A stretch of DNA of 64,000 nucleotides from Cristatella mucedo (lineage: Eukaryota; Bryozoa; Phylactolaemata; Cristatellidae): assembly GCA_009760855.2 (NCBI GenBank), contig WPIO01000006.1, forward strand, positions 7,995,001-8,059,000. The letters run 5' to 3'. Of this stretch, positions 55,756-64,000 are shown one piece after another (the stretch's first letter is position 1; each line of letters opens with the position of its first letter). The notes below the pieces were generated by a model. It ran no database searches. It saw only the letters and a program-made list of their open reading frames with translations, and was not told the origin of the DNA. The position numbers and the translations under genes were made by a program.

Positions 55756-57440
55756 TAATTTCATAGCGCCCGCATGGTCCGCTTTATCTTCACGCCTGCT
55801 TTTCGGTTGCAAGCAGCTACGAACATGGCTTCCACGTCTGGACAGCCGCGAATACGGGGCTCGTGGTGGAGCACGTCCCAGCCGACGCGCGACATATGCA
55901 GACGACTCTCCGAGCGCTTAAATCACGTCTAGCGACTTCTACAAGCAGGGTTAATGCACGCAGGTATTCTGACAGTGGCAGAATATGGCAGAAACCAAGA
56001 GCACCCTTACCTTAATAGACCCTATCCATGACTGATGCAAGACCCTATCAATGACTATGCAAGACCCTATCCATGACTGCTAACTCTGTGTAAGGCAGCA
56101 ATACCGTGGGCGCTGGCTGCCACAAAGCTAAACAGAGGGAGCGCTCAAAATAGAACTTAAGTAAACTCAAGAAATCTCGATGTGAACATAGATGATCTGC
56201 TCTTCTATGCCGCTATGAGATCTGGATGATCTGGGTTAAAATCACTAGTTCTGTCGTCTTTTCATTATCCTCACTAAATTTAATGCGAGCGAATTCAATC
56301 GATTAAACCACTGGAAACGCTCTAAGCAATCTCAAAAAAAGTTACCCTGAAGCGCAGGCACCCAAGATCGGAATAATTTCCACCGATCTAGAGAAACGGA
56401 CTAGCATTTATTAGTTAGCAACTATCTTAGCCTCAACTTGTATCGCCTCGTTCTGCAAGGTGAGCTTTGCAAGGACAAATCCTAAGACGTTTGCCTTTGT
56501 GAGTTTCGCTAGCTATATTATTCTTTAAATTCCATGCATTTGCAATTGTTCTTCTTGCATTTTTACGGCATACAAATGTAATATTGTACTTCCGTTTTCA
56601 CGAGCATCGCAATAAGCGTGATTAAACTTCATAATTTTGCGCTTTATATTAACACAGCCCTAACCCGGCGCATATATTTTAATAGAACCATTTTCTTTTT
56701 TACTGCATTTATGGCTAACAATTAGCGTTCTCTGACGTAAGGTAACATAACTGCCCAGATGCCTTGCCTTCGTACCAGACTCGTTGCAATAGTTTAGCCC
56801 AGCGTAGTGACTGGGCGAACACCGATGAGCGGACTTGCTAGCATCCAGCGCGATTGACAGTCGAGCTTTCTCCTTGAGCCTTTCAAGAGGTTAATCATTC
56901 ATTCTGGAGCCGGCAGCTCGACCCAGCAACCTGTACACAGCGTTGGTATGAATATCAAGGCCAAATCTTGTTAGCCAGTTTATCAGCACACTGCCCGAAC
57001 TGCAGGCATGTCGCCGCTTCATAAAAAACGCACATTTACGATTCAATCCCCGTAAAGCAAAAAGCTTATTCGGGCAACCGCTGGACAGCTACGCAAGGCT
57101 GACTGTCACTCTGCGCAGCAGGTATGCTTTCAAAATGCGGTCGTCGGTTTGGCGGTACATTAGGCGCTGTCAAACTGCGGGAATCCCTACGTCCGCCCAC
57201 GGCGAGTAGGCGACATGGAAGTTTAACGCACGGCGAATCGCTCTAGTTTCTCTTTAAGCATTCGTTTCGCGACGAGCTATAGCGGAAGCGAACGGTCGTC
57301 ACTGCCGCCGGGCAGCGCTCGCTAGCTCTCCTCGCGCTGGCTGGCGCGGTGAGGCGCGGTGCGGCGCGGCGCTAGCGTCGCTAGCCGAACGATAATTCGC
57401 GCCTGCTGCGAAAAATGCACCGGAGAATGAACGAGCTTAC
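55756..57440 (-). other. Intron 1 of NRF-like gene B, 5' part
   Basis: Mostly unassigned. At 56017-56079 a 22-23-bp unit AGACCCTATCCATGACT(GA)TGCA is repeated three times. Confidence 0.5.
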
Positions 57441-58071
57441 TGTTGAGCGCCCACGCTCTCGCACCAAAGAGACCGCTGGCCAAGCGCATGGAGTCGTCAA
57501 AGCAGGCCGCTCCAACGCCGTCCGGTCGCGGCAGGGCGTTCGCCAAAGCTCGCAGCACCGAGATGGCCACGTCCAGCGGCCGGAAGTGATGCAGTGCCTT
57601 GGCCATCCAGTCGTGCATGGATATCACGGCCAGTCGACCGGCGTCGAGCTCCACTTGCACGGCGTCCTCTAGCGAGCGCTGCAGCTCGGCCTCGACGGCG
57701 TCGAGCGCGCTCTGCAGCAGACGGCTCTTCGGGCCGGCGTAGACGTCAGGCAGCTGCTTGAACAGGAACCGCGCCGCGTCGTCCGTCAGGGCGCCGACGG
57801 CGAGCGAGCTGGCGGCGCTCTTGAATTGGCTCGCGTAGAGCATTCTCTCGGCTACTTCGAGCAAGGGTGCGTTTTTCTCGCTCGTGATAAACATGCCGAC
57901 CATATTGCCCAGCTGCAGCGGCCTGCTGAGCCACTCGCTGAGGTTGTACACGGAGCCAATCGGCACGCCGGCCGCGTGCTTCCTGTTCGGCGCTGCCTCG
58001 GCACGGAGCCTGGGAAGACCGGAAGCGCACAGCAGGCAGACGAGAACGAGCTGCGCCCAGATGAAGACCAT
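57441..58071 (-). CDS. NRF-6-like gene B, exon 1 (signal peptide, N-terminal module, start of NRF domain)
   Basis: First coding exon, 210 codons plus one base, starting at ATG 58071. Residues 1-18 form a signal peptide (VFIWAQLVLVCLLCASGL). The module follows: YNLSEWLSRP (42-51), LQLGNMVGMFIT (52-63), EVAERMLYASQFKSAASSLA (72-91) and LPDVYAGP (107-114), clearly homologous to gene A over about 120 residues. Cys190 begins the NRF domain (GAACFDDS) and the exon ends WALN + A at a GTAAGC donor (57440), the same position and phase as in A. One sequon (N43). The 22 residues fewer than A are mostly the missing acidic linker. No frame damage. It belongs to the NRF-6/acyltransferase-3 group; substrate and activity are unknown. 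Confidence 0.88.
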
Positions 58072-58330
58072 TCCCTAGTCGCCTGCCCGGCTAAGCGACA
58101 GACGGCAGCAGAGCCGTCGGCTTGAAGGGCAGGCAGCTGCCGCGCTATCCAGTCGCGTGCCGCGTGCGAATGTCGGCAGCACGCGCGCGCGCTGTGCAAA
58201 CACGGAGCTCGAAACGGCGATAAGAGCAGCTCGCTGGCCCGCAAGCGTTTGCTCCGATTAACGGGCGGGCGGAGACTCGAAAGATGCATTGGACGCAATG
58301 TCATGGACGGCGGCGTCAGCTTTCGGGTCA
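58072..58330 (-). promoter_or_regulatory. 5' flank of NRF-like gene B
   Basis: GC-rich sequence just upstream of the start codon, comparable to the flank of gene A. No TATA box or defined start site is visible. Called by position only. Confidence 0.35.
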
Positions 58331-59033
58331 GATAATAAACTCGCACTCGTTAACGAGATCGTTGCGGCATTGAAGTTGCATGCGCTTATAGCGGAATCGA
58401 AGAGCCAGGGTGCTACAGCCTCGTGCTCATCGGCCAGTTGCTCCTATTTCGCTCGCAGCGCGGCGATAAACGAGCAAACGCTCCGGGAAGCATGAGCTAG
58501 AGTAGACGCAAAGAAACTCAAGCATGGCCTCGCAGCACAAATTGGGAGCTTAGATTTTGATTGATTTGAAACGCAGATCGCATGTTTTTAAAGGATAAAA
58601 AGAGGCCGCGTCGAGCGTGCCGGCTAGTTCGTCCAGGTGGATTAATAGAGCGCTCGGCATTGGCGACAGCTCGACAGGATCAATTGTGTGCCAACACATC
58701 AAGAAGAGGCACGTGCATAAATTTCGATTGGCTAATGGATTTCTGCGCTAATGCTAACCGAAGACAAGCAGCTCTGGCAGGTTTGTTGAAATTCCTGGTA
58801 ATTAGTTACAGTGAAGTTTTGGACGCCAATCGTCCACAACCACCCGCTCATTTGCAGGCCCTCATCATAAATCAGTTGCCGCCATTTAGCTTTGCGAGCT
58901 CACTTCTGCCGTGCCAGCGCCTAGAGGACAAGCTTACCACGTAAAGACAGGCAACGCTTAGTGTACAGGAAGTTATAATAATCTTTCTTCTGCCACGGTG
59001 CAAAAGCTCAGCTCAATGTATAGCATCCGCCTG
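58331..59033. other. Unassigned sequence
   Basis: A 120-codon plus-strand ORF (58582-58944) has no recognised domain. No repeat identified. Confidence 0.35.
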
Positions 59034-59217
59034 ACGAGACGAAGTCTGTTAGCTACCGAATGCGTACCGAAAGCCGCTTAGGCTGTGAGCTCGCTATACA
59101 AAACTCTCCTGCGTAACACCCACATGGTCTTTATGACTTTGTGGAGTTACAGATGGAGATACATTACATTACATTACATTACATTACATTACATTACATT
59201 ACATTACATTACATTAG
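59034..59217 (+). mobile_element. LINE-B 3' end fragment with long ACATT tail
   Basis: ACGAAGTCTGTTAGCTACCG, GAAAGCCGCTTAGGCTGTGAG, CAAAACTCTCCTGCGTAAC and GAGTTACAGATGGAGATAC, followed by about eleven perfect ACATT units (59161-59216). The long intact tail marks a young insertion. Confidence 0.92.
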
Positions 59218-60639
59218 ATCCTTCGTGAACCAACCAGAAATCTACCTTCTATCTACCAGCGAATCAGCATTTCCAGGACATCATCAAAGGGACCTTCTTC
59301 CTACGACCAGCAGGTTAGTCGTCAACGGCCGTAGTGGCGGCTAGACCTACCAAGAAAGAACTGCCTTCTCTAGTGCCAGTAAAAATAGCATTGTCCCCTT
59401 TGAAAAATAATAACCTGATTAGAAAGTCTCGCTGAATGTGCATGCGAAATGGGATTGGTATAGAATCCTGTGCAGTTCCACTTGCTACGTACGAATTCTT
59501 GCTGAGCAGCAAATGCAAGGCCGGTAGCACGTACTCGAGGCTTGATTTTGGCACGGTATGGTCCATATTTCAATGCTGCAATTCGCATTCAATCTCATAA
59601 CTTACAGAAACGGAACGGCGGGCTGCACCCTGCGAATGGCTGCGTTTAGCAACTAATAACCGCAGGCTGCTGCAAAACAATCGCTTCGTATCTATTAAAA
59701 GAAGAAAGAGAGAGAGAAAGAGAGAGAGAAATGCTGCGGAGGTCTCCTGTGGAGAAACAGCGCGAGTCTGTTCCTCGTGGACGCGCCTCTCGATGCAACG
59801 AATAGCTCGAGGTGTGTCTATAACGGCGATGTGGATCCTACTATGACCACTATGCCAATAGCTAGAAAAGCGTCAATCTTATGCTTTTCACGGCTTGCGG
59901 CTTAGAGATAAAGATGTTGTTAAAGCTAATGTTAGAGGTTGATTTTTTTATTTTGGGCCATTCGTTTTAGAGCTTTGGGTGTAGGGCTTAGGGTGTAGAG
60001 TTTAGTACGCAGAGTTGACGTTGACCTGTTTGTCGTCGACAGTCACTCGGTTGCCACGAAGTAAATTTCTGGAACAGGCAATGTGCCAATAGCTGCAAGT
60101 TTGCTTTTTCTGTGCTAATTGATGCCGTGGTGGGTAAATCAGGCGACCGAAGCTTCCGAAGGCACTTTCTCGGTCTGGCGGCTACTTCTTTTCGGCTCTC
60201 GTGGGGGCTGAAAGCTCAAGAGATGTTATTCATTTCGCACTGCAAAAGAGCAATCAGCAACGACGCTAGCGTACGTTATTATCCTTCTGCGACTTACTGG
60301 CTGCGGTTATTACTTGTGTAATTTTGCGCTGGGCTGATTGAAAATGCTGATTTAAAAAAAAACGCTGTTCCATTCTTCCATATTTCACGCGCGGCGTGTA
60401 TAAGCGGAGCTCACAAGACACCTTTACAGCATCCTCGTGGGTCTTTGCCTACATAATTGAACTGCGATACAGCTGTCATTGCCACATTAAGCGTTGCGAA
60501 GCTACGGTTTTGTATTTCTTGACTGCAATATAGCTTCTATTTCAACACTATGACTCGTGAAGCAGTGGTTTTGATTGCATATTTTAGAAACCAATGAACC
60601 TGGTTTATTCACCAAATTGTATGCTATTACGCCGACACG
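59218..60639. other. Unassigned sequence
   Basis: A GA-rich tract is at 59699-59729. A short TAGGGC / TTAGGGTG stretch near 59980-60000 is not a telomere array. No gene recognised. Confidence 0.4.
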
Positions 60640-60795
60640 TTACGATGTTTTGGCCTCTGACGGCTGGGGCCAATGGAGGCCATAGCATTAGAACGCGAAA
60701 GCGCAATCTTCGAAAACGGTCGGTAAATGGGGAACACTGCAGTCTGTAATTTAGAATCGAAGCCGCAGTTTCGCGACGTTTTTTGTGGAAATGCA
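60640..60795 (+). repeat. Dispersed repeat, copy 1
   Basis: Shares with 61010-61180, in order: GAGGCC(A/C)TAGCAT, GAACGC(G/A)(A/C)AAGCG(C/T)AATCT, TGTAATTTAGAAT / TTATAATTTGAAA, CCGCAGTTTCG / CCGCAATTGAGCG and GTGGAAATG(C/G)AGC. Direct orientation, moderate divergence. Family unknown. Confidence 0.6.
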
Positions 60796-61009
60796 GCAGC
60801 ATCGCAGTTTGATTCTTTACAGCTACCATTTGGGCCAGTTCATCCGAGGCTGTTGGGTCTGCTGTACCGCGGCAGCGGACTACTCCGGCGGAAGCCGCTG
60901 AGGCCAAATCAACGGACCCACTTGCAGCAGCTGCTTGCAGGCCTGCGTGCCGGCCGTGCGGCTCGGTTCCGCGTTTCCTCAATAAACATCATCTGCCTGA
61001 GCCGTCTTG

Positions 61010-61180
61010 ATCTGTGCGCGACTGTCCGCACAAACGCAACAGAGGCCCTAGCATGAGAACGCACAAGCGTAATCTAATTAAATGTGGTAAAATAAAATTG
61101 GTATAATGTTCTTTATAATTTGAAATGAAAACCGCAATTGAGCGATGCATTGGTGGAAATGGCAGCTTTATCGCCATTCA
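61010..61180 (+). repeat. Dispersed repeat, copy 2
   Basis: Partner of 60640-60795, about 370 bp further on in the same orientation. Confidence 0.6.
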
Positions 61181-61734
61181 ATTGTGTGAAATGGCTGGCT
61201 AGCCTGAACCATTTGATCGCAGTCATACGTTGGTACAGGTTTCGGCGAGCCGATATCAGAAAGCTTACGTGGATGTGCTGCACATAACGGACGCATGACA
61301 TACTGGTAAAAGTCTCACGAGAATGCGATCCTTCGAGCGGCGAGCGAGCGACGCACGTACCGGGCTATCTACCAGAAGATGGAACTCCAGCACCCGCGCG
61401 CGCGAAAACTCACTTTCGCGCTCGTGTGAGCTGCTAAACACGGAGTAAGAAGGAGAGAAGATAGCGTCCTTTCATGCCTACAACCAGCGATGCAGTCTTG
61501 AAAAGAAGTTGTCGACTGTCGCGTGGCTACCGCTGCGATCTTTTTTGGCAATGCCGATGACAGGTGGCAGAGCAGAGTCGGCAGCGTCCCGGTTTAGGCA
61601 GTCGATTCCTGCTTCATTAGGTCACGCCAGACAGGCACCCGTGGTTTATCGACGGGCTGGACGGTCAAGGTTACTGCTTGCATCTATCTGTTCATGCGCA
61701 TGGCGCAACTGTCAACGAGAATAGGGCAACGGGA
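61181..61734. other. Unassigned sequence
   Basis: No recognised feature. Confidence 0.4.
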
Positions 61735-62070
61735 AAGTAATGTACTGCCTCTCCGTCTGTAACTCCACAACGACTGTCTGGGTGTTATGCAGGGGAGTTA
61801 TGCAATAGCGCACTCACTGAAAGCCTAAGCGGCTTTCAGTACGCATTCGGCAGCCAGCAGACTTCGTCTCACGTAACGAAGAGAAAGTGGGAAGCATTGT
61901 TGAGTTAGGAGAGCAGTTGAGGTAGTGACTAGCATGGAAGTAGAATGGAAGTAGCAGCTCGGGACAGCTGAAATGGATGTGCCATAGTCGGCAGCAGGAG
62001 AGTAGTTTTGGTTGCGTAATAATTGAGGAAATGAGTTCCACAGTCTATGGCACGCAGAGTGCTCAGGCGA
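61735..62070 (-). mobile_element. LINE-B 3' fragment
   Basis: Plus-strand text TAATGTACTGCC tail, TCTCCGTCTGTAACTCCAC, AAGCCTAAGCGGCTTTCAGT, CGTCTCACGTAACGAAGAG, CATAGTCGGCAGCAGGAGAG, GAGTTCCACAGTCTATGG. It is the complement of the LINE-B 3' UTR and RT tail, 5' truncated at about 62070. Confidence 0.88.
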
Positions 62071-63153
62071 ATGCCTATTGGCCCGACTCTTCCGGCGGTT
62101 GTCTACACAGAACCGCTCTGCGCCGCGTCCCAACCGCTCTGCGCCGCGTCCACCGGGGAGCAGATCGAAGCTGTGGGTATGGAACTGGCCACTCGTTGCG
62201 TGAACGCCCCAATACCAAGTTTTCAATCAGGGATTCCACTTGTTTTTGCTGAGTGCGTTCCAATCGTGCTCCTAGAACTGTAGTTCCGGGTCGCGCTGGT
62301 CCACGCTCTCCGGCACTTCAGTTAGTCGGTTGGCTAGTATACGTGGGACGCCTTTACCTTTTCGCGGGAATCCGCAAAGTTACACATATTTGGTAATCGC
62401 GAATTAGTCAATTCACACACAAAGCCATGATACCTTGCACCACTCTTCAACCAAACGAGTCCGCCAGCTCGTGTGCGTACTCAACCAACGCAATCGCCGG
62501 CGGATGATATGAGAGGGTCGCTGGAGGGGGTGGGGAGATGCCGGAAGTGTTGCCACGATGCTCCTTAGTTCTACTCACCAATGTATATATCTATGACCAT
62601 CACGAGCTGTGACGTCACTGTGACTCACGGTCAGGGCCAGTCTGTGTTTGGAGTCGCTGTGCCTTCCGCCCTGTCGGTGTAACTTGTGAGAAACGCTAAC
62701 CGACCGCTTGGAATGGACAGTATCCTTCTCGTCGTTGACATCGGGATTTACCGAGCTTATATTTAGCGTGAGATTATACTCGCGCATCCTTGCTGTATTT
62801 CCTTATCGCGTCGTTGGGTTGACGATACTGCCTATTCGACATATTGCCAATGCGACTTCTCTCAGTGCGTTCTAACCGTCCCGCGAATTTCCCTGTGTTT
62901 CACGGCTAGATTTACAATTGCGCATGCTAGATTTTGCGGTGTCCTCAATCTGCGGCATATATCAATGACTCTCCGTTGTGGCTGCAATGTCCTTGTTGTA
63001 GCCCCGGTAAGCTGCCGACTGTGCTTAGGTCTCTCGTCATTTCTGTCAGTCAAAGTTTGAAGGCGAACCTTACTCCATGACTTGCACGCGATCCAGCTTT
63101 ATTGTATCTATCTCGCGTATAGTCTTTTGCTACATTTCCGTGACTGTGTGCAG
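62071..63153 (+). other. Region upstream of the CHMP1 exons
   Basis: The first CHMP1 coding exon (start Met to a phase-1 donor after ATGG) should lie here or further upstream, but no ATG with a matching donor was found by eye. Short ORFs are not convincing. Positions 62104-62155 carry two copies of ACCGCTCTGCGCCGCGTC. Confidence 0.4.
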
Positions 63154-63251
63154 AACATCTCTTCAACTTGCGATTTGCTGCCAAGGACTTGGAAAGGAAC
63201 GCAAAGAAATCAGAGAAATCGGAAAAGGAGGAGAAAGTAAAGCTTAAACAG
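63154..63251 (+). CDS. CHMP1: CHMP1 (ESCRT-III), coding exon with N-terminal helix
   Basis: Charged multivesicular body protein 1, an ESCRT-III subunit acting in endosomal sorting and membrane scission. Acceptor TGTGTGCAG ends at 63153. The exon opens in phase 1 (completing a codon) and reads HLFNLRFAAKDLERNAKK followed by a Lys/Glu-rich helix EKSEKEEKVKLKQ, then donor CAG|GTGAGC. HLFNL(K/R)FAAK is characteristic of the CHMP1B/Did2 branch. In-frame stops upstream of the acceptor show that the start Met is on an earlier exon. The exon ends in phase 0 and joins 63497. Confidence 0.9.
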
Positions 63252-63496
63252 GTGAGCACTCATGATTTTTTCTATCGGCAGCGTAGGATTAACAAGTGCA
63301 GAGCTCAAGCTCTTAACTTCACACTTCGGCAATTCCCTAATCTCTTGACCAGTGGTTATGTAGGCTACACTGGTAGCACTTACCTCTCCATGGCTGTGCT
63401 GATGTCGTTTTTTCACTTTAAACGAGAATTTTATTCCTGATTAATAGTAACTTGTTATTTGACCTATAACTGTGTCTGTAATCGCTGGTTTCCTAG

Positions 63497-63712
63497 GCTA
63501 TTCAGAAGGGCAACATGGAAGGTGCCCGAATACATGCCGAGAACGCCATTCGGCAAAAGAATCAGGCGCTCAACTATAGGCGTATGAGTGCTCGCGTGGA
63601 CGCAGTGGCAGCGCGAGTGCAGACAGCAGTCACGACCAAACAGGTGACCAAGTCCATGGGTGGTGTGGTGTCTGCAATGGAATCGGCCATGAAGTCGATG
63701 AACCTGGAGAAG
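63497..63712 (+). CDS. CHMP1: CHMP1 (ESCRT-III), second visible coding exon
   Basis: 72 codons between acceptor TTTCCTAG (ends 63496) and donor AAG|GTAGGC (63713). It reads AIQKGNMEGARIHAENAIR, then RMSARVDAVAARVQTAVT, KQVTKSMGGVV and ESAMKSMNLEK, almost textbook CHMP1B helices alpha1 end through alpha3. The intron before it is 245 bp and the one after it 83 bp, so the gene is compact. No frame damage. The continuing open frame after the donor is intron. Confidence 0.95.
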
Positions 63713-63795
63713 GTAGGCTGTGACATGCTGCATGCTGCGGTGTGGCCCTGGCTGTATTTTATATGCAGATGGCTTGATTTAATCTTTTTCTATAG

Positions 63796-63947
63796 ATCTC
63801 ACAGCTTATGGATCGCTTTGAGACCCAGTTTGAGAATCTGGACGTCCAGAGCCAAGTAATGGAAAACACGATGGCCAACTCGTCGACCCTGACGGCTCCG
63901 CAGGGCGAGGTTGATAGTTTGATGTCACAAGTGGCTGACGAAGCAGG
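63796..63947 (+). CDS. CHMP1: CHMP1 (ESCRT-III), third visible coding exon
   Basis: Acceptor TTTTTCTATAG ends at 63795. It reads ISQLMDRFETQFENLDVQSQ, then VMENTMANSSTLTAPQGEVD and SLMSQVADEAG. It ends in phase 2 before GTAAAC at 63948. It covers the alpha4-alpha5 region. The C-terminal MIM1 helix that binds MIT-domain partners (VPS4, spastin, IST1 in known systems) is beyond the window. A CT microsatellite begins 18 bp into the intron. Confidence 0.93.
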
Positions 63948-63964
63948 GTAAACATTTATAACTT

Positions 63965-63965
<1 letters not shown>

Positions 63966-64000
<35 letters not shown>
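63966..64000. repeat. TC microsatellite at window edge
   Basis: At least 17 TC units starting 18 bp after the CHMP1 donor and running off the window. Confidence 0.95.

Noticed and set aside
57415-58125. Plus-strand ORFs opposite gene B exon 1
   Set aside because: Antisense shadows of the confirmed exon, as for gene A.
59975-60005. Interstitial telomere repeat (TTAGGG)
   Set aside because: Only one or two TTAGGG-like units with no tandem array.

Overview
The window is invertebrate-type animal nuclear DNA. Its coding exons are short, GC-rich and separated by kilobase-scale GT-AG introns. At least two non-LTR retrotransposon families, two tRNA-derived SINE families, two solo LTRs and many microsatellites fill most of the rest. 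No prokaryotic operons, CRISPR arrays or rRNA genes are visible. The phylum cannot be fixed from sequence alone. The combination of NRF-6-like acyltransferase-family genes, an intron-containing CHMP1 and CR1/L2-like LINEs fits a bilaterian invertebrate.

Three coding loci are well supported. (1) NRF-like gene A lies on the minus strand: exon 1 at 15116-15812 (signal peptide, N-terminal module, start of the NRF domain) and exon 2 at 9186-9391 (core of the NRF domain). A possible later membrane-spanning exon lies at 128-332. (2) NRF-like gene B is also on the minus strand: exon 1 at 57441-58071 and exon 2 at 53649-53860. Its two exons correspond one-to-one with those of A, with identical intron phases (1, then 0). 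The two genes are therefore tandem paralogues in head-to-tail order, roughly 38 kb apart. The acyltransferase part of each protein was not confidently located. (3) A CHMP1 (ESCRT-III) gene on the plus strand enters at the right edge, with three consecutive coding exons at 63154-63947. Its first and last exons are outside the window or not found.

Two further coding candidates are weaker. One is a GC-rich exon-like block at about 35190-35436 (+), whose best reading changes frame twice and ends at a good splice donor. The other is a 275-residue uninterrupted ORF at 38021-38848 (+) of unknown function.

Repeat layout: LINE-A (CR1/L2-like, 3' tail of ATT repeats) has about 15 copies in both orientations. 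The longest, 29513-32530 (-), keeps pieces of the endonuclease and reverse transcriptase. LINE-B (related, 3' tail of ACATT repeats) has about 11 copies. Insertions are nested and can be ordered by target-site duplications: a LINE-B copy in a LINE-A copy (GGAATG), solo LTRs in two different LINE-A copies (GCAAG and ATAAC), and a LINE-B copy inside a SINE. SINE-2 has a 3' end resembling the LINE-A tail, suggesting it borrows LINE-A machinery.

The region between the paralogues (16-53 kb) is almost entirely transposon debris. A tandem duplication of about 0.4 kb lies immediately downstream of gene B exon 2. Long CT and CA arrays lie at 3.3-3.6 kb and 48.2-48.9 kb.
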